This document shows positions 1 through 9,253 of a stretch of DNA of 35,222 nt, in pieces. The position numbers and the translations under genes are program-made. Within the stretch, counting starts at the first letter, position 1; each line of letters begins with the position of its first letter. Origin of the DNA: Halobacteriovoraceae bacterium (GTDB lineage Bacteria > Bdellovibrionota > Bacteriovoracia > Bacteriovoracales > Bacteriovoracaceae); the NCBI GenBank assembly GCA_018646195.1, contig JABGVH010000157.1, positions 1 through 35,222 of the forward strand, written 5' to 3'. The notes beneath the pieces were generated by a model. It worked only from the letters and a program-made list of their open reading frames with translations, was not told where the DNA came from and made no database searches.

Positions 1-493
1 ATTTTGTATTTTTTTTATTATAATCTTCGGCCGATTGTTGGCTTGCATTTTTAAGTCTTAGAAATTTTTCACCTTTCATTTCTTTTTGAAAAGTTACTCC
101 ATCTTTTGATGATGTCAATTCTACTTGGACTAAGCCCTTCTCCAGCCCATCGGCGTGAATCAAATTATCAAAGGCAGGCCCCATATCAAAATCTTCGGCA
201 AAAGTTTCGCCCTTAAGATCAAACTCTTGCGAGACTGCAACTTGAGTAGGGCTTCCGTAGGGGTTAAAAAGTCTTAATTGGACTCTATTAAATTTGACTG
301 GCTCTCTAACACTGTCCCATTTAAAACCGAATGCGAAACCATTACTTCCTTTCTTAGATTTCAAAAGAGTAATTCGAGGACTACCAAACAAGAAAAAAAA
401 TGCTCCGCTGGTAAGACTTGCCATTCCAAGACCAAGAACAATAAATAGCCCTAAAATAACTGAAACGGTCATGGTTAAACCAATAGTACTCAC
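1..493 (-). CDS. membrane-anchored hypothetical protein, 5' part only
   Basis: An open minus-strand frame starts at a GTG (493) and runs off the left edge, giving about 164 residues. The start is chosen because AGGAG lies 6 nt upstream (500-504). Residues about 5-37 form one long hydrophobic segment (VILGLFIVLGLGMASL followed by SGAFFFLFG), so the protein is probably anchored in the inner membrane by its N-terminus. The soluble part has an alternating beta-like pattern, including FGFKWDSVREPVKFNRVQLR and a later VQVELTSSKDGVTF, with a Lys/Gln-rich end at the window edge. I do not recognise a family. The gene has its own extended -10 promoter candidate just upstream, so it is probably not simply a tail of the truB operon. 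The shorter open frame on the plus strand over this region is a shadow. Confidence 0.75.
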   Translation of the reverse strand, partial: MSTIGLTMTVSVILGLFIVLGLGMASLTSGAFFFLFGSPRITLLKSKKGSNGFAFGFKWDSVREPVKFNRVQLRLFNPYGSPTQVAVSQEFDLKGETFAEDFDMGPAFDNLIHADGLEKGLVQVELTSSKDGVTFQKEMKGEKFLRLKNASQQSAEDYNKKNTK

Positions 494-531
494 TGGAAAC
501 TCCTAAAAATCATAAATTAATTGTCTAATGG

Positions 532-540
532 ATTGTAACA
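532..540 (-). promoter_or_regulatory. extended -10 promoter candidate for the gene at 1-493
   Basis: Reading the minus strand, TGTTACAAT fits the extended -10 pattern TGnTAtAAT. It ends 38 nt before the GTG start at 493, leaving room for a leader of about 30 nt with the AGGAG site. No good -35 is visible 17 nt upstream, which is acceptable for an extended -10 promoter. Identified by eye only. Confidence 0.35.
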
Positions 541-575
541 TATTGAAGTGTGGCATTTCTACGACTATTAAGGAT

Positions 576-1499
576 TTAATCGGAGGGAATATTTACGCAT
601 GGTGCCACTGTCGATCCATCAAGTTGTGCGAGACCGAGTAAATTTTTGTTAGCATCGCTAACCCAAATGAGTCCATCTGCAACCACATCCCCTTCATCAT
701 TGCTCTCTATTGCACCATCTTCCAGTTGTACCGCTCTTCCATTTTCATACCAAATGGATTTTTCAGAACTAAGAACCAATTTATTTAGTGGCAGCGCCCG
801 ATTTAGAGAGATGCCAGTATCAACCAATTCCTCCCAAGACATCATTTTCAGATCCTCTATCGAAATTCCGTTTCTTGATTCAATCTCTCCAATCTTGCTT
901 CGGTGTAATTCGGTTAAATGGCCGATACTTCCCAATTCAGTTGCTATATCTTCAAACATCGTCCGGATATAAGTTCCTGAACTAACTCTTGTCCTAAACT
1001 TAATACTGGGAAAGTCTGAATTTAAAAAAGAAAGCTCGTAAATATTCCTCAGAACCGGCTCCTTTTTAATATGAATTCCTTCTCGGGCCCATTTATATAA
1101 GGGCTTCCCTTTATGTTTGGTGGCCGAGACGGCAGGAGGGACTTGCCAATAAGCACCAGTCATTTTGTTTTCTATCTCACCTTGCCAATCATTTTTTATG
1201 TCTTTGGTACAAACCTTGCGTTCCTCAGATATGCTTCCTGTTAAATCACCTGTATCCATTTTTTGACCAAGCTTTCCGCTTGCTAAATATTCTTTTGGTA
1301 AATATTCATGTATGTACTGGCTTAATCTATTGGCCGTACCAAGAGCAACCAGCAGCACTCCGCTTGCAAAAGGATCCAATGTCCCTAAGTGGCCTATTTT
1401 AATTTTTCTATTAGGAAGTTTTCGTTTGATGATCCGAATAACATCGTAAGATGTCATTCCGGGTTCTTTACATATATTTAAAACAAAATGAGGGCCCAT
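576..1499 (-). CDS. truB: tRNA pseudouridine(55) synthase TruB
   Basis: This cytoplasmic enzyme isomerises U55 to pseudouridine in the T loop of tRNAs. The 307-residue length is normal for bacterial TruB. Visible signatures are the N-terminal KEPGMTSYDVIRIIK, then GHLGTLDPFASGVLLVALG with the catalytic Asp in the TLDP motif, and later YLASGKLGQKMDTGDLTG, all in family order. The C-terminal 70 or so residues (RALPLNKLVLSS onward) correspond to the PUA-like extension. It is the last gene of rimP-nusA-infB-rbfA-truB; rbfA ends only 5 nt upstream, so the two are co-transcribed and probably translationally coupled, since no clear ribosome binding site precedes its ATG. Confidence 0.97.
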   Translation of the reverse strand: MGPHFVLNICKEPGMTSYDVIRIIKRKLPNRKIKIGHLGTLDPFASGVLLVALGTANRLSQYIHEYLPKEYLASGKLGQKMDTGDLTGSISEERKVCTKDIKNDWQGEIENKMTGAYWQVPPAVSATKHKGKPLYKWAREGIHIKKEPVLRNIYELSFLNSDFPSIKFRTRVSSGTYIRTMFEDIATELGSIGHLTELHRSKIGEIESRNGISIEDLKMMSWEELVDTGISLNRALPLNKLVLSSEKSIWYENGRAVQLEDGAIESNDEGDVVADGLIWVSDANKNLLGLAQLDGSTVAPCVNIPSD

Positions 1500-1504
1500 A
1501 AAAA

Positions 1505-1876
1505 TTACAGATTGCTAAAAGATTTCCCTTTTAGCGCCTCATTGGAAAGAAGGTCTGTGATGGCAGTCTCGCATTCATATTGAGCATCATAGAGAAAGTC
1601 CAAACTAGGTGTGTGACGAACTTTTAAAGTTTTCGCCAAATGTGAGCGGATTTTACCTTTTTTATTAGAAAATTCCTCTGCTATCGCAGATTTGGAAGCA
1701 GAGTCAAAGGTGTCCCAATAAGCTTCTGCATTTGAATAATCACTGCTTAACTTAACTTTTGTAACACTAGTTAAAAGCAAGGTTGAACCTAAGTTGCCAA
1801 GTCTCAAATACCGATTAATTTCATTTTTAATCTGATCTTCAAAACGTTTAAATTTACTTAAATCTTTACCCGCCAT
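1505..1876 (-). CDS. rbfA: 30S ribosome-binding factor RbfA
   Basis: RbfA binds the immature 30S subunit and assists late maturation of the 16S rRNA 5' end. The 123-residue length fits the family. The core KH-like fold can be followed: the early helix with Glu-Ile (DQIKNEINRYLR), the strand TSVTKVKLSSDYSNAEAYWD that matches the family's V-x-V-S-x-D-x-x-x-A-x-V pattern, the helix IRSHLAKTLKVRHTP and the final strand LDFLYDAQ. It lies between infB and truB, its conserved place in bacteria, 18 nt after infB and 5 nt before truB. Nothing looks abnormal. Confidence 0.95.
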   Translation of the reverse strand: MAGKDLSKFKRFEDQIKNEINRYLRLGNLGSTLLLTSVTKVKLSSDYSNAEAYWDTFDSASKSAIAEEFSNKKGKIRSHLAKTLKVRHTPSLDFLYDAQYECETAITDLLSNEALKGKSFSNL

Positions 1877-1894
1877 ACTAATTCGCTCTTTCTC

Positions 1895-4687
1895 TTATTG
1901 AGTTATAGTTGTTTCTTCTTCGCTTACTGCCGCAGCTTCTATTGCTGCTAAACGTGCTGCTTCTTTTTCGGCCTCGGCAGCCGCTGCTAATTCTGCTGCC
2001 GCAACTTCCTCAAGCGTACGTTTTCTTTCTTCCATCATATAGGCCTCAAAAAGGTCACCTACTTTGACGTCATTGTAATCTTCAAGTCCAATCCCACATT
2101 CAACGCCTGCCTTAACTTCTTTTGCATCGTCTTTAAAACGTTTTAGCGAAGACATTTTACCGTCGAACATGATTTTCCCCTCGCGGAGTAATCGTATATT
2201 ACAACCTTTAGCAATTTTTCCGTCGATTACAACAGACCCTGCAATAATTCCGGCCCTTGGAACCGAGAAAGTTTCCTTAACTTCGGCACGACCAATGAAA
2301 ACTTCGGTAAAATCTGGGTCTAATAACCCTTCCATTGCCAATTTTATATCGTTAATCAATTCATATATGACTGAATAAGTCTTAATATCAACACCTTGGG
2401 TCTCTGCTAATTTTCTTGCACTGGTAACTGGACGCATATTGAATCCAAGAATGAATCCATCGGCCGAGCTTGCCAGGTTGACGTCGCTGTCGCTAATAGG
2501 CCCAACTCCACCACCAATAACCTTAACTTCTACTTCTTTATTACCCAATGGGGCCAGTGACTGCTTTATGGCCTCAAAGGAGCCCTGAACGTCGCTTCGA
2601 ACCACTAAATTCAAGGACTTGGACTCAATATTAGAGTCCGCAGATGCCGCAAAGAAGTCTTCTAACGAGACCTTAGCAACAGGTGCGCCACTACTGAGCA
2701 TTTTTCGCTCTTCGGCCCTATTTGAGACAATTTTCTTGGCCTCGCGTTCATTTTTCACAATATTAAGTACATCACCAGGAATTGGAGCTTCGTTCAAACC
2801 CAATATTTGAATAGGCATGGAAGGACCAGCTTTTTCTTGCGCCTTTCCAAAGCTATCAGTCATGTTACGGGCCCGCCCATAAGTTTCACCAACAACAATG
2901 CTTGAACCTTTCTTTAAAGTACCGGTTTGAATGAGAACGGTGGCGACTGGACCGCGACCTTGCTCAATCTTCGACTCAATTACAACACCTTCTCCGCTAC
3001 CTTTTGGATCTGCGCGAAGGTCCATCATTTCTGCTTGAAGCGCAATCGCCTCCAAAAGGTTATCTATTCCCTCTCCCTTTAAGGCCGAGACCGGGATCAT
3101 TTGTGTTTCTCCACCCCAGTCTTCAGCAGTTAACTGGACTTCAGTTAATTCTTGTTTCACACGATCGGGATTTGCGCCTTCTTTATCCATTTTATTAATT
3201 GCGACAATAATTGGTTTTCCAGCAAGCTCACAAAAGCGAACTGATTCTTTTGTTTGAGGCATAACCCCGTCATCGGCCGCTACTACCAAGACTACAATAT
3301 CTGTAATATCAGCTCCACGTTGTCTCATAGAGGCAAAGGCCGCATGTCCTGGAGTATCAAGAAAAGTTAACGTCTGCTCTCCAACTTTAACCGAGTAGGC
3401 TCCAATATGTTGGGTAATCCCGCCAGCTTCTCCATCAGCAACTTTACTATTTCTAATATGATCAACCAAAGTAGTTTTACCATGATCGACATGACCCATT
3501 ATTGTAATAATTGGATTACGAAGAGGAAATTTACTTTTTTGCTCATCTGTTAAAGTTTCCTTACCAAGTACATCGTCCTCATCAAAAGCGCGGTTTTCCA
3601 CACGATAATCATAAAGTGCTGCAATTTCACCTGCTAATTCAATTCCAACGTAATCGTCGGACTTAACCAGCAGATTAATATCAAGCAATTGATCAATTAA
3701 ATCTTTTGCTTTGATAGATAGTTTTTTCGCTACCTCGGTAATAGATCCACCGTCGTGAAGATATATTACTCGTTTCGAGCCTTTCACCTCAGTTACTTCA
3801 GTGCCTTTTGAAGCACCTGAAAATATCCTCTTTCTTTTAACTTGGGTGTATATGGGACGGCCCTGGCCACTTAAGCTAGCGTATGACTTTAATTCACTTT
3901 CTGATCTTGACTCTGAAAGTACTTGTGAGCGAGTTTGCGAAACCTTTTTGCCCGACATCATTGATGCTAGACCGCCCAATCTTTTCTTATCTTTCTTACC
4001 CTCTCCACTTTCATCAGTAGATGAAGTCGCGGCGGCATTTGGATCATTTGGGTTAGCTTCAGAGCGTTTTTCTTCAGCTTTTGGTGCTTCAGTTTTAGCT
4101 TTTTTCTCTGGTATAAACACAGGTGTAAATTTATGCACCTTTTCTTTAAACACTTCTTTTTCGGTAGACGCATCTTCTTTAACCGCAACCTGCTCTGGTC
4201 GCGACACTACCTGCAAGCCTTCTTGCCTTTCGCTTTCTACAGGAGCTCCAGCTTCTACTGCTCCCGCTTCAATCTGCTCAAATTCGTCAGGTTCCTGTAC
4301 AGCAACTTCATCTGCAGGATTTGTTTTCCGGCGAATGACTGTTTTTTTCTTTAAAACAGTTGCGGCTTCAGCTTCCTCACCTTTCGCTTTTGTTGTTTTT
4401 TTCTTTTTGCTAGCTGACTTTTTAGTAGCGGAAGCAGATCCAGCTGCGACTTTCTTTTTAGCTTTTTTAGTAGCGCTTTTCTTTTTGGTTTTCTTTTTGG
4501 TTTTTTTTGCCGCTACTTCTTTTTCTTCTTTTTCTTGAGCAAACACTGCCAGAATTTTCTGGACATCCTCTTCAGTCAGAGTGGTCATATGATTTCTGAC
4601 CGAATATCCTCTGCCTTTTAAGTCTTCAACAAGATCGATAGAACTCATATCCAAGTCTTTGGCCAATTCAAAAATCTTTTTAGGCAT
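1895..4687 (-). CDS. infB: translation initiation factor IF-2
   Basis: IF-2 is the GTPase that places initiator tRNA on the 30S subunit and promotes subunit joining. Order of parts: IF2_N domain ([14 protein letters not shown]), a long Lys/Ala/Glu-rich linker (about 55-285), a second IF2_N-like stretch, the G domain with P-loop GHVDHGKTT near residue 398, switch DTPGHAAF and NKMD, then domains II-IV. An ATG at 4699 overlaps the nusA stop codon, but GGAG sits 6 nt before the second ATG at 4687, so I choose 4687 (930 aa). The C-terminus continues past the usual family end with roughly 38 Ala/Glu-rich residues. The very low-complexity linker gives long meaningless open frames on the opposite strand. 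Confidence 0.97.
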   Translation of the reverse strand: MPKKIFELAKDLDMSSIDLVEDLKGRGYSVRNHMTTLTEEDVQKILAVFAQEKEEKEVAAKKTKKKTKKKSATKKAKKKVAAGSASATKKSASKKKKTTKAKGEEAEAATVLKKKTVIRRKTNPADEVAVQEPDEFEQIEAGAVEAGAPVESERQEGLQVVSRPEQVAVKEDASTEKEVFKEKVHKFTPVFIPEKKAKTEAPKAEEKRSEANPNDPNAAATSSTDESGEGKKDKKRLGGLASMMSGKKVSQTRSQVLSESRSESELKSYASLSGQGRPIYTQVKRKRIFSGASKGTEVTEVKGSKRVIYLHDGGSITEVAKKLSIKAKDLIDQLLDINLLVKSDDYVGIELAGEIAALYDYRVENRAFDEDDVLGKETLTDEQKSKFPLRNPIITIMGHVDHGKTTLVDHIRNSKVADGEAGGITQHIGAYSVKVGEQTLTFLDTPGHAAFASMRQRGADITDIVVLVVAADDGVMPQTKESVRFCELAGKPIIVAINKMDKEGANPDRVKQELTEVQLTAEDWGGETQMIPVSALKGEGIDNLLEAIALQAEMMDLRADPKGSGEGVVIESKIEQGRGPVATVLIQTGTLKKGSSIVVGETYGRARNMTDSFGKAQEKAGPSMPIQILGLNEAPIPGDVLNIVKNEREAKKIVSNRAEERKMLSSGAPVAKVSLEDFFAASADSNIESKSLNLVVRSDVQGSFEAIKQSLAPLGNKEVEVKVIGGGVGPISDSDVNLASSADGFILGFNMRPVTSARKLAETQGVDIKTYSVIYELINDIKLAMEGLLDPDFTEVFIGRAEVKETFSVPRAGIIAGSVVIDGKIAKGCNIRLLREGKIMFDGKMSSLKRFKDDAKEVKAGVECGIGLEDYNDVKVGDLFEAYMMEERKRTLEEVAAAELAAAAEAEKEAARLAAIEAAAVSEEETTITQ

Positions 4688-4698
4688 TAAATGCTCCA

Positions 4699-6108
4699 TT
4701 ATTTTAATTTAAAAGCCGCTAACTCTTCTCTGAGTCTACGTTCGGCATCTGAAAATTTATCCTTATCATCCTGACTTTCGGATCCATCGTTTTGAATTAA
4801 TCCATTGTAAGCAGGTACAGCAGAGGCAGAAACCATCTCTACTTCTTCTTCCGGCTGGAACTCTACTTCACCTTTTTCTATTACTGCTAAAGTAGCTTTT
4901 ACCATAGCTTCAGCGTCTTCTTGAGTAATCTGTAAGATATCAACTAATAGAGAAGCTTCTACTCCACTAAAGTCTCCGATTGACTCAATTCCATTCTGTA
5001 CCAGAACTTGCGCCTGAGTATCGTTAACTTCTGGCAGCTGAAGAAGGTTTTCAACCGCTTTATTAATTTTCTCCTGAAGTTTTACTTTAGAAATAATATT
5101 TACTTTATAGCCTGTTAACATCGCTGCTAGTCGAACATTTTGTCCACGCCTACCAATTGCAAGGGCCAATTGATCTTCATCAACTACAACATCCAAAATC
5201 TTCTCTTCGTTATCAAGCATAATACTAGTGATATCTGCAGGGGCCAAAGCAGCACGGGCAAAAGTCTCAAGGTCATCTGACCATTTTACAATGTCAATTT
5301 TTTCACCCTGTAGTTCATTTACTACATTCTGAACTCGGCTTCCTTTCATACCAACACACGCTCCAACCGGATCAATGTCTTTGTCGACCGAAATCACTGC
5401 AATTTTGGCCCGTTGACCAGGCTCTCGAGCTGCAGAACGAACTTCTATTGTTCCGTCTTGAATTTCTGGAACTTCGATTTCAAATAGTTTCACTAAAAAC
5501 ATCGGGCTGGTACGAGACAATCTGATTTCGGGCCCTCTATTTGTCATAACAACTTCAGTCAAATAAGCCTGAATTCTATCGCCTGACTTGAAGTTCTCCC
5601 CATAAATAATTTCCCTTCGGGGTAAAACTGCGTCAGCTTTCCCTAGGTCTACGATAATATTTCCACGCTCGTAACGCCTAGCGATTCCTGTTATCAACTC
5701 GCCTTCACGGTGCTTAAATTCTGCAAATAAAATTTCTCTTTCCGCATCTCGAACTTTTTGAAATATAATCTGGCGGGCAGTCTGGACATCGACACGAGTA
5801 AAGTTAGGGTTTTCAATCCGAATTCCGAGCTGATCACCAATTTCTACATCTTCATCTAATCCTTGAGCATCCTCAAGATTAATTTCTATAATTGAGTCCC
5901 GAACAGTTTCCACAACGTTTTTATATTGATAAATTTCAATATCATCGTCCGAGTCATTATAACGAGTTTCATATTCTCCCTGAATCCCAAATTTCTTTCT
6001 AGCAGTGACCAAAAAAGCTTGTTCGATTGCTTTTACAACAATACCTTTTTCGATACCTCTCTCTTTTCCCAAGACCTCAATAACTTTACCTAATTCGGAA
6101 AAACTCAT
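4699..6108 (-). CDS. nusA: transcription termination/antitermination factor NusA
   Basis: NusA binds RNA polymerase and nascent RNA, modulating pausing, termination and antitermination. The 469-residue protein has the N-terminal polymerase-binding domain (about 1-130), an S1 domain beginning at GELITGIARRYERGNIIVDLG, and two KH domains with the motifs GACVGMKGSRV and LALAIGRRGQNVRLA. A C-terminal region with a helical-hairpin look (about 345-415) follows, then an acidic tail. An AAGGA ribosome binding site precedes the ATG. The stop codon overlaps an upstream infB ATG by one base. In E. coli NusA represses its own operon through leader terminators, which matters for the hairpin before rimP here. 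Confidence 0.97.
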   Translation of the reverse strand: MSFSELGKVIEVLGKERGIEKGIVVKAIEQAFLVTARKKFGIQGEYETRYNDSDDDIEIYQYKNVVETVRDSIIEINLEDAQGLDEDVEIGDQLGIRIENPNFTRVDVQTARQIIFQKVRDAEREILFAEFKHREGELITGIARRYERGNIIVDLGKADAVLPRREIIYGENFKSGDRIQAYLTEVVMTNRGPEIRLSRTSPMFLVKLFEIEVPEIQDGTIEVRSAAREPGQRAKIAVISVDKDIDPVGACVGMKGSRVQNVVNELQGEKIDIVKWSDDLETFARAALAPADITSIMLDNEEKILDVVVDEDQLALAIGRRGQNVRLAAMLTGYKVNIISKVKLQEKINKAVENLLQLPEVNDTQAQVLVQNGIESIGDFSGVEASLLVDILQITQEDAEAMVKATLAVIEKGEVEFQPEEEVEMVSASAVPAYNGLIQNDGSESQDDKDKFSDAERRLREELAAFKLK

Positions 6109-6137
6109 ATTTACATCCTTTTTATAAACAACCTTGT

Positions 6138-6653
6138 CTAAAATGCTGTTTCTAAACTTGCTTTTTTTATTTGTTCAAAATTAATATTAAAAGTAACATT
6201 CTCGTAAGCACATAATAGCCCTTCTGAATTTACCTCTTTAAGTTCTACTATAATTTTTTTATTTCCATTGATTGCTTTTGGTAAACCTTTCTCAAATTTA
6301 TCACTTATGAGAGGTTTGCTTAAATGAAGAAAAACTTTTTCTCCAAGAGCTGTTTCAAAATGTTCCCGATTTCTTAAGTTGCGAAATAGGCCTGGTGACG
6401 AAACCTCAAGAGTTAACTCTTTCGGCATCCACTCAGCAGTCTCGATAAAAGGTGAGAAAGCATTATCAACTGAAACACAATCACTTAATTCAGCTGTCTT
6501 TGTTTCCGTGTTCCAAACAAAAACTTTTAACTCATGGCTGCCAGGAAAATAATCCATGTCATAAAGACTCAGCTGACAGCTATCCACAACCTCTAGACAA
6601 AGGTCATAAAATTGTTTCTTGATACCCGTTTTTTCAATGTCTAAAATCATCAT
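6138..6653 (-). CDS. rimP: ribosome maturation factor RimP
   Basis: RimP is a cytoplasmic assembly factor for the 30S subunit. The 171-residue sequence carries the family signature LTLEVSSPGLFRNLRNREHF, in an alpha/beta N-terminal domain followed by an SH3-like C-terminal barrel (KVFLHLSKP and following). It begins the rimP-nusA-infB-rbfA-truB operon, its conserved position. The start is unusual: two ATGs in tandem, no recognisable Shine-Dalgarno site, and a U-tracted hairpin whose last U lies only 8 nt before the first ATG. The gene is therefore either read from a transcript that passes the hairpin or is nearly leaderless. Confidence 0.93.
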   Translation of the reverse strand: MMILDIEKTGIKKQFYDLCLEVVDSCQLSLYDMDYFPGSHELKVFVWNTETKTAELSDCVSVDNAFSPFIETAEWMPKELTLEVSSPGLFRNLRNREHFETALGEKVFLHLSKPLISDKFEKGLPKAINGNKKIIVELKEVNSEGLLCAYENVTFNINFEQIKKASLETAF

Positions 6654-6661
6654 AATTTAAT

Positions 6662-6693
6662 AAAAAAAAGGGCAGTATTAAAAAACCCGCCCT
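6662..6693 (-). terminator. intrinsic terminator or attenuator between the rimI-like gene and rimP
   Basis: On the minus strand AGGGC (6693-6689) pairs with GCCCT (6673-6669) across a loop of about 15 nt, followed by eight T residues (6669-6662). It can end transcription of the upstream gene at 6780. It sits 8 nt before the rimP start codon, so it may also act as an attenuator in the leader of the nusA operon. The stem is only 5 bp, so efficiency is uncertain. Confidence 0.6.
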
Positions 6694-6779
6694 AAAGATA
6701 ACAACTACTTAATAAATCGAATCTAGAGATACCAAAATATACAATCTTTGGCAATTTATGGGCTAATTAATTTAATTCA

Positions 6780-7274
6780 TTATGCTTGCGTTGCGTCAAT
6801 ACTCCGCCGCATACTAATCCCATTGCGCCCTGGCCCATAAAAATTTTGTTTCACCCCTAACTCATTGAAATTTAGATTTCTATATAAATTGAGGGCCGCA
6901 AGGTTAGTTTCTTCAACATCAAGGAAAAGTGACTCTGCTTTTATAGAACTTAGGTAGGAAATTACATTTTCTAAAAGCTTTATTCCCTTCCCTTGCCTCT
7001 TATAACAAGCTTGAACAGTCAGTTTGATTAATTCTGACTGCTCTAAGTTAGGGGCATAAACCAGGCCCATAGCAGTCAACTCTTCTGACTCTAACAACAG
7101 AAATAAAATAAAGTGTTCTTGTTGGTCTAAGTCTTTCCATCGATCAAGACTCCAAGGGAAGTTAAATCCCTTATCCAACGCCACCAATTGATCCAGAGTA
7201 TTTGAATCCGGCCAATTGTTTTGACAGCTGCTGAATATTACCAAAGAAGGGTGGGCACTAGAGAAGTAATTCAT
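6780..7274 (-). CDS. GNAT acetyltransferase, RimI-like
   Basis: This is a GCN5-related N-acetyltransferase resembling RimI, which acetylates the N-terminus of a ribosomal protein. Visible features are PWSLDRW near the start (RimI-like proteins carry PWS there), the acetyl-CoA loop CYKRQGKGIKLLENV matching R/Q-x-x-G-x-G/A, and the C-terminal LFLDVEETNLAALNLYRNLN followed by a YGPGRNGISMRR tail, close to the family pattern. I choose the ATG at 7274 (164 aa) rather than the TTG at 7292; either start overlaps the preceding gene. It is the last of three overlapping genes and is followed by the terminator at 6662-6693. Its actual substrate cannot be read from sequence, so I leave the symbol open. 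Confidence 0.82.
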   Translation of the reverse strand: MNYFSSAHPSLVIFSSCQNNWPDSNTLDQLVALDKGFNFPWSLDRWKDLDQQEHFILFLLLESEELTAMGLVYAPNLEQSELIKLTVQACYKRQGKGIKLLENVISYLSSIKAESLFLDVEETNLAALNLYRNLNFNELGVKQNFYGPGRNGISMRRSIDATQA

Positions 7275-7857
7275 GAGATATTTTTTTATCAACTGTATCG
7301 ATGAAAACAGAAATTGATTTCTTCATTTTTTCGTCTTCTTTCTTAGAACCTTCTTGATTTTTAAACCTGTCCCTAAAGTACAGTTCAGCGTGGGCCAAGG
7401 CCTTAAGATCACTTGGCCATTGAGAGTATTTGCGTTTAATACATCCAGCAGGCCTGAGGACATTATTTTTGTTTGGGTTTATTTTAAGTTTCTGACCTTT
7501 AATGAAAAGTTGTAACTTTATAAGCCTAAGGATTTTAGAAATGAATCCCTTGTTTTTAAGTAGCGATAGAGAGTCATAACTGAGCTTCGGAAGTCGTTTT
7601 TGATCCGTTTTCCTCAATGCAGTGGCCTTTAAAAGCAGCGAGCTGAATTTAAAACACCGCATTACCTTTAATTTATCTGAGAATTGGCGAAGGTCACTAA
7701 CAAAGAATACTTGGCCTTCGATTCGGAATACCGCCACATCTTCTAAAATTAATTGCCTTTTTGTCTTGATGGCCCCTTTGGATTCCTGACTATGGACAAA
7801 GGGGCTGCAGAAAACTGAAAAAACTATACCACTATACAGGACTACTAATTTCAACAT
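7258..7857 (-). CDS. exported hypothetical protein
   Basis: Not recognised. From the ATG at 7857 the protein has a good signal peptide (MLKLVVLYSGIVFSVFCSPF, probable cleavage after VHS), then about 170 mature residues that are Lys-rich and basic. The first mature segment (VAVFRIEGQVFFVSDLRQF) weakly resembles the start of SurA/parvulin N-terminal domains, but no isomerase domain follows and I do not rely on this. A longer frame begins at the ATG at 7884; the signal peptide argues for the inner start. The gene overlaps the regulator upstream by 26 nt and the acetyltransferase downstream by 17 nt. Such long overlaps suggest translational coupling and make the order of these three genes look fixed. 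Confidence 0.6.
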   Translation of the reverse strand: MLKLVVLYSGIVFSVFCSPFVHSQESKGAIKTKRQLILEDVAVFRIEGQVFFVSDLRQFSDKLKVMRCFKFSSLLLKATALRKTDQKRLPKLSYDSLSLLKNKGFISKILRLIKLQLFIKGQKLKINPNKNNVLRPAGCIKRKYSQWPSDLKALAHAELYFRDRFKNQEGSKKEDEKMKKSISVFIDTVDKKISHELLL

Positions 7858-9118
7858 TTCCAATAGTTTTACCTGTAGTAACATTATTTTCCAAATGAAA
7901 GCGAATTTTGACTAGTGGATTGAATGTATAACCATCCTTGCCTCTAATAATATACTTTCTTTTTTCGCCTTTCGTATTTTTTGGCTCAATTAATTTTCTT
8001 AACCTACTTACGCTAGTGTAAATTAATTTGTCGTGTATAAGTGGATTATATTCATCTTTCCAAATTGATTTAGCGAGATGTTCCTTATCGAAGAATTGAC
8101 CAGGGTTTTTGGCCAAAAGAAAAAGGATTTCGAGAAGTACAAATCTATGTTTAAAATCAATAGTACCAAGCGAGCGTTCTTTTACTTTCCGATTAGTTTT
8201 ATCTAAGTACAAATCCACGCTGCTATCGTTAACATCTTGGATTTCATTAGATACTAATTCATTTAGCCGTTTGAAGGACAAGGAGTCGCTTGATTCTTTC
8301 GCTAATTGGAAATAATCAAGTGCACGACCAAAATCTCCAATCCTTTTATGGACTATTCCCTTGCCTAGCAATACATAACCGAACAAATTCCAACATTTTT
8401 TCTGATGAAGCGTTTCGTTAGCTAGGCTAAAGTTCCGAAGAGCATTTTCATACATATCTAATTCGGTATAAACCTTAGCCGCGAATAAATACATGGCCCC
8501 ATTCAAATAAGCTTTTTTAATTATTTTTAGTAATTGTCCAAGTTGTCCTAAATACTCAAGCGCATTCTCAAATTCACGCTGATTGTAGCAATTTATGGCC
8601 AACGCCAATAGACACTTGGCGAGGACTTCAGGTTCATTCTCTTCTTTAGATTTTTTGTAGGCCAAAAGGAAATTTTGCTTCGCCTCTTCAAATTTTCCAC
8701 CGTAATTTTTTACAATTCCTACATTATAAAAATACTCAGCACTAAGACTTCCAAGAACCGAAGTCATCTCTTCTGCAAGATTTTCTGCTTCTTGAATATA
8801 CAGACTCGCTTGAGCATCTTCTAGCTTCTCTGATGAAACACGTATGAGGAAACCTAAGATTTTAAAGATTGTAAAAATATCTCTAGGTTTATCCGCGCGC
8901 TCTAATGCCGCTTTAAAATAAGTCTCAGCTTTATTTAAATCCGACTTATCGTAATAAACTTTCCCAAGTTGGTAATAGGCCTTCCCCATTTCTCTCTGTG
9001 GGATAAGGTCCTCTGAGTAAGTCTCTTCGTCATGTACTTCTGGTAGGAATCCAATAGCTGGATCTACCGAAGGATCATTTTGAATCGTGGAATGCATGTT
9101 TTCGAAATTTTCTGACAT
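7832..9118 (-). CDS. TPR protein with C-terminal OmpR-type winged helix
   Basis: The protein (428 aa from the ATG at 9118) combines about 270 residues of tetratricopeptide repeats with a C-terminal DNA-binding domain. TPR helices are visible from GKAYYQLGKVYYDKSDLNKA onward, with later repeats such as YFYNVGIVKNYGGKFEEAKQ and GYVLLGKGIVHKRIGDFGRA. The last 110 residues match the winged helix of OmpR/PhoB-type regulators: FVLLEILFLLAKNPGQFF, then LIYTSVSRLRKLIEP and IIRGKDGYTFNP. There is no receiver domain, so it is not a standard response regulator; TPRs may sense a protein or peptide partner. GGGAG 5 nt before 9118 favours that ATG over the TTG at 9133. It heads a three-gene unit and is divergent from thrS. 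Confidence 0.85.
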   Translation of the reverse strand: MSENFENMHSTIQNDPSVDPAIGFLPEVHDEETYSEDLIPQREMGKAYYQLGKVYYDKSDLNKAETYFKAALERADKPRDIFTIFKILGFLIRVSSEKLEDAQASLYIQEAENLAEEMTSVLGSLSAEYFYNVGIVKNYGGKFEEAKQNFLLAYKKSKEENEPEVLAKCLLALAINCYNQREFENALEYLGQLGQLLKIIKKAYLNGAMYLFAAKVYTELDMYENALRNFSLANETLHQKKCWNLFGYVLLGKGIVHKRIGDFGRALDYFQLAKESSDSLSFKRLNELVSNEIQDVNDSSVDLYLDKTNRKVKERSLGTIDFKHRFVLLEILFLLAKNPGQFFDKEHLAKSIWKDEYNPLIHDKLIYTSVSRLRKLIEPKNTKGEKRKYIIRGKDGYTFNPLVKIRFHLENNVTTGKTIGNVEISSPV

Positions 9119-9253
9119 GTACGCTCCCTGCAATTGCCATGGGGAAAACTCAGGTAACTAACTGATTTTATAACCCATTACAATTCTTAGCATGGTATTG
9201 TGTTAATAGTCAAAAATAGTTGGGAAACCCTGTAATTTTTAGCCTATAACTCA

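Noticed and set aside
3801-4538. A 245-codon open frame on the plus strand opposite infB
   Set aside because: It is Phe/Ser-rich because it mirrors the Lys/Glu-rich linker of IF-2, and infB is certain on the other strand.
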